From Butyrivibrio sp. INlla16 (GTDB lineage: Bacteria > Bacillota > Clostridia > Lachnospirales > Lachnospiraceae): a stretch of 64,000 nucleotides of DNA. Shown here piece after piece: positions 23,922 through 33,442 of the stretch. Numbering within the stretch: the first letter of the stretch is position 1; each line of letters starts with the position of its first letter. The notes below the pieces were generated by a model. It saw only the letters and a list, made by a program, of their open reading frames with translations, did no database searches and had not been told where the DNA came from. Position numbers and translations under genes: made by a program. The stretch is from positions 1 to 64,000 of the forward strand of contig NZ_FMYB01000023.1 in assembly GCF_900104155.1 (NCBI RefSeq). The letters are read 5' to 3'.

Positions 23922-25298
23922 TTAAAAGAACTTACCAAAGCCGCCCTTTCCAAGGCCGCCTAAACCGCCAAGTCCGCGTCTGCCCTTTTTACCCATAAGT
24001 CCGGGCATCTGCTTCATCATCTTCTGCATCTGATCAAACTGCTTTATGAAACGGTTTACATCTGCTATATCATTGCCGGAACCCTTAGCTATTCTGTATT
24101 TTCTCTGAGGGTTCATGAGCTTCGGATTTTTACGCTCGGCCGGTGTCATTGAAAGTACTATGGCTTCCATTCTGGCAAGCTGCTTTTCATCGGGAAGCTG
24201 ATCATCTCCGATCTTACCCATTCCGGGAAGCATTCCCATAATTGCTCCAAGGCCGCCCATATTTCGCATCTGCTTCATGGACTCAAGGTACATCTCAAAA
24301 TCGATCTTACCTTTTTTCATCTTGGAGGCCATCTCGCGCTCTTTTTCTTCATCGCGCTCACGATTGGTCTCTACAACCTTATCGATGAGGCTGAGCACAT
24401 CGCCCATTCCCAAAATTCTGCTGGCCATACGGTCGGGATAAAACTGCTCAAGATCTGAGAGTTTCTCGCCCATACCAACATAAAGAATAGGCTTGCCTGT
24501 AACCTGTCTTGCAGAGAGTGCCGCACCACCTCTCGTGTCACCGTCCATCTTACTGAGGACGATTCCATCGATGCCGATTCTATCATTGAACTGAACTGCT
24601 ACATCTACAGCAGCCTGACCTGTCATGGCATCAACAACAAGAAGTGACTGGTGAACAGTGACTGCTTCTTTAATTGCCACCAGCTCCTGCATCATATCTT
24701 CATCGATCTGCAGTCGGCCTGCGGTATCAAGAATTACCACATTTTCATTATTTTTCTCAGCATGTTCTATTGCAGCCTTAGCAATTTCTACAGGACTGAC
24801 ATCAGTCCCCATGGAGAAGAAATCAACTTCCTGTTTCTTGGCATTGATTTCAAGCTGATCAATAGCCGCCGGTCTGTAAATATCACAGGCTACAAGAAGA
24901 GGCTTTTTACCTTTAAGCTTAACCTTGCCTGCTATCTTGGCTGCGGTAGTCGTCTTACCTGTACCCTGAAGGCCGCACATCATTATAACAGTGATGCTCT
25001 TACCGGGTTGGAACTGGATCTCTGTGATCTCAGATCCCATAAGATCAGTCAACTCTTCGTTAACAATTTTAACAACCATCTGCGCAGGATTCAGTCCGTT
25101 TAAAACATCCTCACCGACAGCTCTCTCCTGAACCTTGTTAACAAAATACTTAACCACACGGAAGTTTACATCCGCCTCGAGAAGTGCCATCTTGACTTCC
25201 TTCATGGCAGTCTTGACATCCTCCTCCGACAGACGGCCCTTGCCGCGCAGATTCTTGAATACATTCTGCAGTTTATCGGATAAGTTTTCAAATGCCAT
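23922..25298 (-). CDS. ffh: signal recognition particle protein Ffh
   Basis: SRP54 GTPase that delivers nascent membrane proteins to FtsY. 458 residues. The N domain is 1-90. The G domain has GLQGTGKTTTAAKIA near 108, DTAGRLQID near 190 and SKMDGDTRGGAALS near 248. The Met-rich M domain (about 310-445) has many MxxM repeats and binds 4.5S RNA. The tail is a Gly/Lys-rich repeat of GGLG units. No 4.5S RNA gene was recognised in the window. It starts 3 bp after ylxM, with which it is cotranscribed. Confidence 0.98.
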   Translation of the reverse strand: MAFENLSDKLQNVFKNLRGKGRLSEEDVKTAMKEVKMALLEADVNFRVVKYFVNKVQERAVGEDVLNGLNPAQMVVKIVNEELTDLMGSEITEIQFQPGKSITVIMMCGLQGTGKTTTAAKIAGKVKLKGKKPLLVACDIYRPAAIDQLEINAKKQEVDFFSMGTDVSPVEIAKAAIEHAEKNNENVVILDTAGRLQIDEDMMQELVAIKEAVTVHQSLLVVDAMTGQAAVDVAVQFNDRIGIDGIVLSKMDGDTRGGAALSARQVTGKPILYVGMGEKLSDLEQFYPDRMASRILGMGDVLSLIDKVVETNRERDEEKEREMASKMKKGKIDFEMYLESMKQMRNMGGLGAIMGMLPGMGKIGDDQLPDEKQLARMEAIVLSMTPAERKNPKLMNPQRKYRIAKGSGNDIADVNRFIKQFDQMQKMMKQMPGLMGKKGRRGLGGLGGLGKGGFGKFF

Positions 25299-25301
25299 AT
25301 G

Positions 25302-25646
25302 TTATGACAGCTCCTCTGTAATTGATTCTATTGCCTTAAGGACAACCGCTCTAAGTTCATCATCCTTAAGTTCCTTGTCAGAAGCAGCACCCGCAAGCTC
25401 ATTAAGCTGATGTCTGATCCTGTCTGTTCTTTCGATCATGTGAAGTCTTTTCTCATATCCTTCAAGAGAATTGGTGCATCTCTTTAAAAGGTCATGAACT
25501 CCCTGCTTGCTGATATCATACTCTTCAGCTATCTCCACAAGGGAAAGATCATTGTAGACCGCATCCTCATATACTTTTCTCTGATGATCAGTCAGAAGCT
25601 CGCCGTAAAAGTCATACAAAAGCCCCTGTTCAACAATTCTCTCCAT
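25302..25646 (-). CDS. ylxM: YlxM/UPF0122 helix-turn-helix protein
   Basis: 114 residues, a sigma-70 region 4-like helix-turn-helix: LTDHQRKVYEDAVYNDLSLVEIAEEYDISKQGV near residues 18-50. The family is nearly always encoded directly before ffh and is thought to bind the SRP or its mRNA; the mechanism is not established. First gene of the operon, with a near-consensus promoter at 25706-25734 and SD GGAGA. Confidence 0.93.
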   Translation of the reverse strand: MERIVEQGLLYDFYGELLTDHQRKVYEDAVYNDLSLVEIAEEYDISKQGVHDLLKRCTNSLEGYEKRLHMIERTDRIRHQLNELAGAASDKELKDDELRAVVLKAIESITEELS

Positions 25647-25680
25647 TGTATCTCCAAACAGATAATAAACAATACAAAAA

Positions 25681-25717
25681 ATGCGATACTATACGCACGA
25701 AGCATATAATATCGCAT
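25681..25717. promoter_or_regulatory. inverted repeat spanning the ylxM -10 and start region
   Basis: ATGCGATA (25681-25688) and TATCGCAT (25710-25717) are exact inverted copies, 21 bp apart. They flank the -10 box and the expected +1, so the repeat may be an operator or a 5' hairpin of the ylxM-ffh mRNA. Confidence 0.5.
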
Positions 25718-25734
25718 ATATTTTAAAGTGTCAA
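25706..25734 (-). promoter_or_regulatory. promoter of the ylxM-ffh-rpsP operon
   Basis: Minus strand: perfect TTGACA (25734-25729), a 17-bp spacer, TATTAT (25711-25706). Predicted start about 25699, some 50 nt before ylxM. Confidence 0.85.
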
Positions 25735-25755
25735 GTATTTTTACTTTACTTTCAT

Positions 25756-26844
25756 TTATTCTTTACGGATAACACAAAAATCCAGGTTTACCTCTCCTTC
25801 AATACCATCAATAACGCCATTTCTTGAAAACTGCCACATCCTATAGTCATAAGGATAGTATTGGGGGAATCCATAATAGGATACCCATACAGGATATTTT
25901 TCCAGCGATACCGGCTCAAGGAACTCTGTAAAAGTCCTTATGCCGCCCATTATCATGGGAGTATATCCTTCTTCTTTTACCCTCTCGCAAAAAGCATCGG
26001 CGATTTCCGAATAAATCTGCTTTGTCAGCTTTGAGGTCCTGGCATCCGATGAATTTGTCTGTTCAAGATCAAGTGCCACAGGGTAAGTAATTTCATAATT
26101 CTTAATCTGTTTTAAGACGTATTCCGCCTCTTCCACAGCCTCATCAGCATCAATTGATTGTGAATAGAAGTAAACTCCGACCTCCAGTCCGGCCTTCTGA
26201 GCATTCTTTATATTTGTCTTAAAATAGTCATCTTCAAGAATAGTGCCCTCGACAGAACCGCGAAGTCCCACTCTTATCATTACAAAATCTATGCCTTCGG
26301 ATTTAACCTTATAAAAGTCAATATCGCCCTGGGTTCTGGAAACGTCAATTCCTTTAGTAACAGACAGACTCTCATCCGTTCCTATATACTTTACAGTTCC
26401 GTCTTCAAGGAGCTGAAAATCCTCCTCTGTCAGCGGACTTAGGGGAAGCGACTCATCTATAGGAGTAAAATAATACTGCCCTGCATATTCGGTAATTATT
26501 TCATCGGGATAGAGGGTTCTTATAGCACCTATTCTATCGCCCTCTTCGAGCTTCCCTCTGAAGGTGTCCCTGAGCCTGTCTCCTTCTTCCTTACGCGCCT
26601 TTGCATCAGCCTGATCGATAAGCTGGTTGGCTCTCGCAGTAGTGTAATACCCCTCCGTCTCAAGTGCGTCGAGCTCACTCTGCGATGCATCAGCCTGTCT
26701 TCTTATCGCAGCATTGCTAAGAAGGAGTCCGATACAGGTCGACAGCGCCAAAAGACTCACAAGGCTGAGGAAAATAACCGAAATCAGATTCTTGGTATTC
26801 TTAACCATTTTGCTGTTGTTTTTGGTATTTTCAGTTTTCTTCAT
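25756..26844 (-). CDS. membrane-anchored GH25 muramidase-like protein
   Basis: 362 residues. One N-terminal helix (about 18-42) is probably a membrane anchor or uncleaved signal. A helical, charged linker follows (about 45-105). A GH25 (Cellosyl-type) lysozyme domain covers about 160-358, with KGIDVSRTQGDIDF (catalytic Asp candidate), VMIRVGLRG, GVYFYSQS, YPVALDLEQ (second acidic cluster) and WQFSRNG. GH25 enzymes cleave the MurNAc-GlcNAc bond of peptidoglycan. Encoded 5 bp after yitT and convergent in direction with the whole cluster; probably last gene of the smc-ftsY-ilvA-yitT transcript. Confidence 0.88.
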   Translation of the reverse strand: MKKTENTKNNSKMVKNTKNLISVIFLSLVSLLALSTCIGLLLSNAAIRRQADASQSELDALETEGYYTTARANQLIDQADAKARKEEGDRLRDTFRGKLEEGDRIGAIRTLYPDEIITEYAGQYYFTPIDESLPLSPLTEEDFQLLEDGTVKYIGTDESLSVTKGIDVSRTQGDIDFYKVKSEGIDFVMIRVGLRGSVEGTILEDDYFKTNIKNAQKAGLEVGVYFYSQSIDADEAVEEAEYVLKQIKNYEITYPVALDLEQTNSSDARTSKLTKQIYSEIADAFCERVKEEGYTPMIMGGIRTFTEFLEPVSLEKYPVWVSYYGFPQYYPYDYRMWQFSRNGVIDGIEGEVNLDFCVIRKE

Positions 26845-26849
26845 AAGTA

Positions 26850-27725
26850 TTATATCCGCTCATCAAAATAGCTCTTATAGCCTTCACCGAATATCTCTGA
26901 CGCACTTGTAACTATCATAAATGCATCAGGATCCTCCTCACGGACTATATCCTCCGCCATAGGAGAAAGTCTCTTTTTTATAGCACAGAGTATAACCTTC
27001 TTATTTTCACCACTGTAAGCACCCTGTCCGAAAACATGTGTTACACCGACATCCAGTTCCTTAAGAAGTCTGGATGTGATCTTATCTGTATGATCCGAAA
27101 TAATATAAATAAGCTTAGCTTCATCTCGACCATAAAGAACAAAGTCGATAACATAGGATGTTATCATTACAGCAAGGAATGAATACAGAACAACTTTTAT
27201 ATCTCTTAAAACAACACCGGCAAAGCTCACAACAAATATATCTATCATCATGAAAAGCACACCGGTCTTGATATGAGGATACTTAATTCTAAGTATCTTT
27301 ATTATAACATCCGTTCCGCCCGTAGTCGCGTGGCATTTAAATGTAATACCGATTCCTACGGCAACAAAAATACTGCCGAATATCACACCGAGAATTACAT
27401 CCTTAACGATAATCCCCGACGCATATCTTGCGATAAGATCCGTAAAAATAGAATTGACTACCGTAGCGTAAACAGTCGAAATCGTAAATCTTATTCCAAA
27501 TTTATAGATTGCCAGAAAAAGAATAGGAATGTTCATAAGCATGAACCATACACCCGTTCCTATAGGCACAATTCTGTTCAGAACGATAGCTGCACCGGTA
27601 AGACCACCGGGCGCAATATTATTAGGATCATTAAACAGACTGGTCCCTATTGCGTATAAGAATGCTCCGAACGTAATAAGGAGATAATCCGTACCTTTTC
27701 TGGTAATCTTTTCAACATATGCCAT
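26850..27725 (-). CDS. YitT family membrane protein (DUF161 and DUF2179)
   Basis: 291 residues. Five or six helices in the first 190 residues include NDPNNIAPGGLTGAAIVL near 32 and the repeated GCHATTGGTDVI-type motif near 130. A C-terminal cytosolic DUF2179 domain covers about 205-285. The family is annotated as putative transporters; the substrate is unknown. It has no clear SD: the ATG is 4 nt after the ilvA stop and it is probably translated by coupling. Confidence 0.87.
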   Translation of the reverse strand: MAYVEKITRKGTDYLLITFGAFLYAIGTSLFNDPNNIAPGGLTGAAIVLNRIVPIGTGVWFMLMNIPILFLAIYKFGIRFTISTVYATVVNSIFTDLIARYASGIIVKDVILGVIFGSIFVAVGIGITFKCHATTGGTDVIIKILRIKYPHIKTGVLFMMIDIFVVSFAGVVLRDIKVVLYSFLAVMITSYVIDFVLYGRDEAKLIYIISDHTDKITSRLLKELDVGVTHVFGQGAYSGENKKVILCAIKKRLSPMAEDIVREEDPDAFMIVTSASEIFGEGYKSYFDERI

Positions 27726-27728
27726 AAA

Positions 27729-28958
27729 TTAAATAATTGTGCGAACAAGCTTCGGCCTGTAACCATGCTCTTCAAGGATCTTTATAATCTGTTCCTTGTG
27801 TTCGCTGCCAAATGCCTCCAAAGTAATACGCAGTTCAACAGCTGCGCTTCTGTTGATCGATACAAACTGATTGTGCTCGAGTTTGATTACATTTCCACTG
27901 GTCTTCGCTATAACCTCTGCCACTGCAGCAAGTTGTCCCGGCTTATCGGGAAGAAGAACCGAAACTGTAAATATACGATTTCTCATAATGAGTCCCTGCT
28001 GGACAACAGAGCTCATTGTAATGATATCCATATTTCCGCCTGAAAGAACACAGACAATTCTCTTATCCTTAACATCAAGCTGTTTAAGCGCTGCAACGGA
28101 AAGAAGTCCGGAATTCTCCACAACCATCTTATGGTTTTCCACCATATCAAGGAAGGATACGACAAGATCCTCATCCGGAACAGCAATTATGTCATCAATG
28201 TTTTGCTGGATATAGGGGAATATTTTTTCACCCGGTGTTTTAACCGCAGTACCGTCAGCAATTGTATTAACTGTAGGAAGAGTTGTAACTTTACCGTTTT
28301 TAAGGCTCTCCTGCATACAGTTAGCACCTGCAGGCTCAACACCGATTACCTTTATCTTGGGATTAAGGAGCTTCGCAAGGGTACCCACACCTGTTGCAAG
28401 TCCGCCGCCGCCGATGGGAACAAGAATCATGTCCACAGTAGGCAGTTCTTTGATTATCTCCATAGCAATGGTTCCCTGACCTGTTGCCACATCAAGATCA
28501 TCAAAAGGATGAACAAAGGTATATCCATGCTCATCTGCAAGCTTAAGTGCATGCTCGCAGGCTTCATCATATACATCACCATGAAGAATGACCTCTGCGC
28601 CGAGAGCCTTTGTTCTGTTCACTTTGATAAGAGGAGTTGAAGTAGGCATAACGATTGTAGCCTTTACTCCGTAGCTCTTTGCTGCATAAGCCACACCCTG
28701 CGCGTGGTTACCTGCTGATGCAGTGATGAGTCCCTTCTTTCTCTCATCCTCAGACATTGTAGATATTTTGTAATAAGCACCTCTAACCTTATATGCACCG
28801 GTTCTCTGGAGATTCTCAGGCTTTAAATAGACCTTACTGCCTGTGGCAGCGCTCCAATAGTCACTGTAAATAAGTTTTGTTTCAAGAGTTACCTTTTTAA
28901 CATCCTCATACGCTTCCTCGAATGCGGGAAGCGTCAGGCTTTCGTTTTTCTCAGACAT
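27729..28958 (-). CDS. ilvA: threonine ammonia-lyase with C-terminal ACT domain
   Basis: Deaminates threonine to 2-oxobutanoate with PLP, the first step of isoleucine synthesis or threonine catabolism. 409 residues. The PLP Lys is in RTGAYKVRGAYYKI near residue 57, the phosphate-binding PIGGGGLATGVGT near 187, and SGGNMD near 310. The single ACT domain (about 330-405) begins TVSVLLPDKPGQLA and gives allosteric control. Its length is that of the short IlvA/TdcB form. It follows ftsY by 11 bp, an unusual partner for that gene. Confidence 0.9.
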   Translation of the reverse strand: MSEKNESLTLPAFEEAYEDVKKVTLETKLIYSDYWSAATGSKVYLKPENLQRTGAYKVRGAYYKISTMSEDERKKGLITASAGNHAQGVAYAAKSYGVKATIVMPTSTPLIKVNRTKALGAEVILHGDVYDEACEHALKLADEHGYTFVHPFDDLDVATGQGTIAMEIIKELPTVDMILVPIGGGGLATGVGTLAKLLNPKIKVIGVEPAGANCMQESLKNGKVTTLPTVNTIADGTAVKTPGEKIFPYIQQNIDDIIAVPDEDLVVSFLDMVENHKMVVENSGLLSVAALKQLDVKDKRIVCVLSGGNMDIITMSSVVQQGLIMRNRIFTVSVLLPDKPGQLAAVAEVIAKTSGNVIKLEHNQFVSINRSAAVELRITLEAFGSEHKEQIIKILEEHGYRPKLVRTII

Positions 28959-28969
28959 GTCCCTTCTCC

Positions 28970-29884
28970 TTATGAAAATAATGCATCTACAAACTGGTCG
29001 GAATTAAATCTCTCAAGATCCTCGAGAGCTTCACCGACGCCAATATATTTAACCGGAATATTAAGCTCTGACACAATAGCAACTGCTATTCCGCCCTTCG
29101 CCGTACCATCAAGCTTAGTGAGAACTATTCCGGTAAGATCAGCAACCTCACCGAACTCTCTCGCCTGCGATATAGCATTCTGTCCGGTTGTGCCGTCAAG
29201 AACAATAAAGTTTTCTCTATGTATTCCGGGAAGCTCCTTGTCAAGAATCCTGTTCATCTTGGCAAGCTCCTCCATCAGATTCTTCTTATTGTGTAGTCTT
29301 CCGGCCGTATCAATCATAAGAATATCGCAATCTCTCGACCTGAAAGCAGCAACAGCATCATAGATTACACTGGCGGGATCCGCTCCCTCTTTTCCGGAAA
29401 TAAGCGGAACTTCGGCCCTGTCTGTCCACTGTCTTAATTGCTCAGTAGCACCTGCCCTGTAGGTATCGGCAGCCGCAACAAGTACCTTCTTGCCTTTCTT
29501 TCTGAAATGAGCAGCAAGTTTTCCGACAGATGTCGTCTTACCGACACCGTTTACTCCGATAACAAAAATAACTGTCTTATCTTCCTCAAACTTATAGGTA
29601 TCGTCATCCGTCTTCATCTGCTCTCTGATGTTGGATACAAGGAGTGTCTTGCATGCCCAGGTATCTGTTATATGATTATCCCTGACCTGCTCGCGGAGCT
29701 TGTCCATAATCCTGCTGGTAGCATTAACTCCGATATCTCCCATAATGAGAGTCTCTTCAAGTTCCTCGTAGAAATCCTCATCCACAGTTGAAAAGTTGCT
29801 AAGGACATTATTTATTCCCTTCACAACACCTTCTTTAGTTTTTGATAGGCCATTTGAAAGCCTTGAAAAAAAGCCACCTGCCAT
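28970..29884 (-). CDS. ftsY: SRP receptor FtsY
   Basis: Membrane-associated GTPase that receives SRP-ribosome complexes. 304 residues, with N and G domains but no acidic A domain, as in many Firmicutes. GTPase motifs are GVNGVGKTTSVGKLA near 110, DTAGRLHNK near 197, and TKLDGTAKGG near 257. The amphipathic N-terminal GGFFSRLSNGLSKTKEG is typical. The start overlaps the smc stop by one base (TAATG). Partner ffh is also in the window. Confidence 0.97.
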   Translation of the reverse strand: MAGGFFSRLSNGLSKTKEGVVKGINNVLSNFSTVDEDFYEELEETLIMGDIGVNATSRIMDKLREQVRDNHITDTWACKTLLVSNIREQMKTDDDTYKFEEDKTVIFVIGVNGVGKTTSVGKLAAHFRKKGKKVLVAAADTYRAGATEQLRQWTDRAEVPLISGKEGADPASVIYDAVAAFRSRDCDILMIDTAGRLHNKKNLMEELAKMNRILDKELPGIHRENFIVLDGTTGQNAISQAREFGEVADLTGIVLTKLDGTAKGGIAVAIVSELNIPVKYIGVGEALEDLERFNSDQFVDALFS

Positions 29885-32800
29885 TAATCCGTCAGCTCCT
29901 TATCAATCAAATTAACACTTACAAGTGTCGACACACCCTTCTCCTGCATGGTTATACCATAGAGTCTGTCAGCACTTTCCATTGTACCACGCCTATGGGT
30001 AATTACAATAAACTGGGTTGATTTCAGCTTATGCAGATAATGCGCAAATCTAACTACGTTATTTTCATCAAGCGCCGCCTCAATCTCATCAAGCAAGCAG
30101 AAAGGTGACGGCTTCAGATTCTGAATTGCAAACAGAAGTGCAATAGCAGCAAGTGCCTTCTCTCCACCGGAAAGCTGCATCATATTAACAAGCTTCTTTC
30201 CCGGAGGCTGAGCATTGATTCTGATTCCAGCCTCAAGGATATCCTCGTCCTCAACAAGTTCCAGCGTACCCTTACCGCCTCCGAACATTTCTTTAAATAC
30301 CTTGTCAAACTCTGACTGTATTTTTGTAAACTCTTCCATGAACTGCTTTCTCATGGATTCATCGAGTTCGGAGATAATCTCGCGAAGCTGCTGCTCGGCT
30401 GTAACAAGATCATCATGCTGTGTCTTCATGAAGGTATATCTCTCCATGAGTACTCTGTAATCCTCAATGGCATTAACATTAACATCACCGAGTTTTCTTA
30501 TAGCATCCTTTAACGAGCCTATCTGCTTCTTCATCGCAGACATATCGGTGAGACTTTCGTCTCTCATGGAGGATGCATCGGTTAATGTTATCTCATACTC
30601 ATCCCACATATAGTTGATCTGAGTCTCTATAGCTTCCTTTGCTCTCTCACATCTGGCACCAAGTCTTGTAACTTCCTTATCAAGCCCGTTCATCGTCTGA
30701 TTCAGTTCTTCTGTAAGTTTAAAGAAATTCTTCTGAGAAGCTGTAAGTTCTTCCTTCTTTGCACGCTTCTCTTCCATCTCCTTATTTACATCGAACTGAA
30801 CATCCTTGGAACTCTCAATTGTAAGCTTTATCTCCTCGATATCCTTCTTCCTCTGCTCGAGGATCTCATTATTTTCTTTTATTGATGCAAGAATTTCATC
30901 GAGAGCTGCCTTCTCTGTAGCTATCTCACTGTTTATACGATCAAGATTCTGCTGTTCGAAGGTCTCCTTCTGCAAAATCTTCTCATATTCAATATCCCAG
31001 GAAGAAACATTCTCAGCTTCTTTCTCTTCGTCGGCATGCAAGGCTTCAAGCTTAGCCTGATACTGAGTAACCTTCTCGGATTCATCCTTCTCGGTTTTTT
31101 CAGAAAGTTCAAGAGCTTTCTTGTACTCCTCACGCTCACCATCAATATCGATAATCTGCTTCTCTATTGACGCGCTCTCTTCCTTTAGATCTGAGTAATT
31201 ACCCTTCTGCTGATTCTGTCTCTCCTTCTCATTCTCAACATTGATTCTGGCTGTATTCTGCTCTATGAATTTAGTCTGAAGAGAAGTTCTGGTCTCCTCA
31301 ACGATAACTCTCAACTCATTTCTGCGCTTCTTGGTATCCTCTATCTCCTTTTGGAAAAGAGCGATATCCTCCTTGCACTTCTTGATATTTTTCTCAAGTT
31401 CCTCCATCTCTCTGCGTCTTCCGAGGAGATTGGAATTATTTCTGAAGGTACCACCACTTATGGCTCCTCCGGGAACAAGAAGTTCACCCTCAAGTGTAAC
31501 CATTCTGATGGTATACTTGTATTTTCTTGCGATTAAAACCGCATTATCTACTGTATCGACAACAACAATTCTTCCAAGCATTGCCTTCGCAACACTTCTG
31601 TATCTGTCCTCTGTCTCAACAAGTTCATCCGCCATACCAAGAACACCCTTTTCGCTTAGGGCTTCCTGTGCCTTGAACTCCTGAGGTTCGCGGATACTTG
31701 TAAGTGGAAGAAAAGTTGCTCTTCCGGCCTTGGTCTTTTTCAGATAAGCAATCATATCCTTTGCGGTTTCTTCATCATCGGTTACGATATTCTGAATATT
31801 ACCGCCAAGTGCTATCTCTATAGCCGTTTCATACTTAGGCTGAGTCTTTATAATATCGGCAACAACACCAATAATTCCGGGATTGTCGTCTTTTTTCTCC
31901 ATTACCTTCTTAACGCTTCCGCCGTAGCCTTCATAGCGTTCGGTAAGATTGCTCAATGTTTCAAGCTTTGACTTTTCCTGCGTATAAAGGTTCTGTGCAT
32001 CACGTAGCTTCGAATCCTTTGCGGAGAGTTTATCTCTTATACCCGCAAGCTCATTCTCCGAATCCTTCTGCTTCATGTTCATTTTACGGATTTCATCCGT
32101 AATCTGATCGAACTCGGCCTGAAGCTTTTTGATTATTTCTTCCTGCATGGACTCATCGGAACGCGCCTTAACAAGCTTTCCGGTAAGCTCTGCCTTTCTG
32201 ATATTTATCTGTTCCTGTCTGGTATCAAGAGAACTCAGTTTACCTTTGATTGACGAACGCTCCGACAATGTCTCGATTATCCTACTCTTGCAGTTCTCAA
32301 TCTCATTATTTATCTCGTTAATGTTCGCAACGATACCATCAAGCTTTTTTCTTGCTTCCTGTCTGTCTGCGGAAAGGATCTCAAGTTCCTTGTCTATCTC
32401 GCCCTTTACGACAAGAACCTTATCTCTTTCCTTTTCCTTCTCGGAAATCTTAAGTTCCTCATCGGCTTTTCTTTTTTCAAAATGCTCGGCATCACTTGTA
32501 GCCGATCTGATCTGCTCATTCATGATACCGATCTGGCCTTCAAGCTTCTCACGTTTTACCGAAGTGTCCGTAATCTTTACTCTGGCTTCTTCAATATCAT
32601 GGTCGATAGCTTCCAGCTCTTCCTGAATCTGCTCGTACTTAGTCTTTGTATCTTCATACTTTTCCTTTGCTTCTTCAAGATTCTTGGTCGCAATCTTAAG
32701 GCTCTCTTCAGACTCCTCGAGATTCTTCTTCTGTGCCGCATTTTCCAAAAGGAACATGTTTACATCCAGAGTCTTCAACTCTTCTTTATGTTTTAAGTAA

Positions 32801-33441
32801 ACCTTTGCAACCTCTGACTGTTTCTCAAGTGGCTCAACCTGTTTCTCAAGTTCTGAAAGGATATCATTCACTCGGGTCAGGTTCTGCTTTTCCTGCTCCA
32901 GCTTCTTGATAGCGGTATCCTTTCTGGACTTAAACTTAACAATACCTGCAGCCTCATCAAATAGATTACGTCTGTCCTCGGGTTTACTGGACAAAATCTG
33001 GTCAATCTGGCCCTGTCCGATAATAGAGTATCCCTCTTTACCGATACCGGTATCAAAAAACAGCTCATTAACATCCTTAAGTCTGCATGAGTTGCCGTTT
33101 ATCATATACTCACTCTCTCCTGAGCGGTAAAGCCTTCTGGAGACAGTTACTTCATCATATTCAATAGGAAGCGCATGATCCGAATTATCAAGCGTTATAG
33201 CGACATAAGCGTAGCCAAGGGGTTTCCTCAGCTCCGTTCCCGCAAAGATTACATCCTGCATAGTGCCGCCACGAAGCTGCTTGATTCTCTGTTCTCCGAG
33301 AACCCATCTGACAGCATCGGCGACATTACTTTTACCCGAACCGTTAGGTCCGACAATTCCTGATATTCCGTTGTGAAATTCCAGTTTTATCTTATTTGCA
33401 AATGACTTAAAGCCGTGAATTTCTATGCTTTTTAAATACAT
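29884..33441 (-). CDS. smc: chromosome segregation protein SMC
   Basis: 1185 residues, the usual bacterial length. The N-terminal ATPase half has Walker A GPNGSGKSNVADAVRW near residue 32 and QIDQILSSKPEDRR near 146. Long coiled coil covers about 170-505, the hinge about 510-670 (GRATFLPLTSI; GGAISGG), and coiled coil about 680-1010. The C-terminal half has the signature LSGGEKALAAIALLFA near 1094 and Walker B FCLLDEIEAALDENN near 1118. It condenses and segregates the chromosome with ScpAB, which are not in this window. Tightly linked to rnc and ftsY. Confidence 0.98.
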   Translation of the reverse strand: MYLKSIEIHGFKSFANKIKLEFHNGISGIVGPNGSGKSNVADAVRWVLGEQRIKQLRGGTMQDVIFAGTELRKPLGYAYVAITLDNSDHALPIEYDEVTVSRRLYRSGESEYMINGNSCRLKDVNELFFDTGIGKEGYSIIGQGQIDQILSSKPEDRRNLFDEAAGIVKFKSRKDTAIKKLEQEKQNLTRVNDILSELEKQVEPLEKQSEVAKVYLKHKEELKTLDVNMFLLENAAQKKNLEESEESLKIATKNLEEAKEKYEDTKTKYEQIQEELEAIDHDIEEARVKITDTSVKREKLEGQIGIMNEQIRSATSDAEHFEKRKADEELKISEKEKERDKVLVVKGEIDKELEILSADRQEARKKLDGIVANINEINNEIENCKSRIIETLSERSSIKGKLSSLDTRQEQINIRKAELTGKLVKARSDESMQEEIIKKLQAEFDQITDEIRKMNMKQKDSENELAGIRDKLSAKDSKLRDAQNLYTQEKSKLETLSNLTERYEGYGGSVKKVMEKKDDNPGIIGVVADIIKTQPKYETAIEIALGGNIQNIVTDDEETAKDMIAYLKKTKAGRATFLPLTSIREPQEFKAQEALSEKGVLGMADELVETEDRYRSVAKAMLGRIVVVDTVDNAVLIARKYKYTIRMVTLEGELLVPGGAISGGTFRNNSNLLGRRREMEELEKNIKKCKEDIALFQKEIEDTKKRRNELRVIVEETRTSLQTKFIEQNTARINVENEKERQNQQKGNYSDLKEESASIEKQIIDIDGEREEYKKALELSEKTEKDESEKVTQYQAKLEALHADEEKEAENVSSWDIEYEKILQKETFEQQNLDRINSEIATEKAALDEILASIKENNEILEQRKKDIEEIKLTIESSKDVQFDVNKEMEEKRAKKEELTASQKNFFKLTEELNQTMNGLDKEVTRLGARCERAKEAIETQINYMWDEYEITLTDASSMRDESLTDMSAMKKQIGSLKDAIRKLGDVNVNAIEDYRVLMERYTFMKTQHDDLVTAEQQLREIISELDESMRKQFMEEFTKIQSEFDKVFKEMFGGGKGTLELVEDEDILEAGIRINAQPPGKKLVNMMQLSGGEKALAAIALLFAIQNLKPSPFCLLDEIEAALDENNVVRFAHYLHKLKSTQFIVITHRRGTMESADRLYGITMQEKGVSTLVSVNLIDKELTD

Positions 33442-33442
33442 G

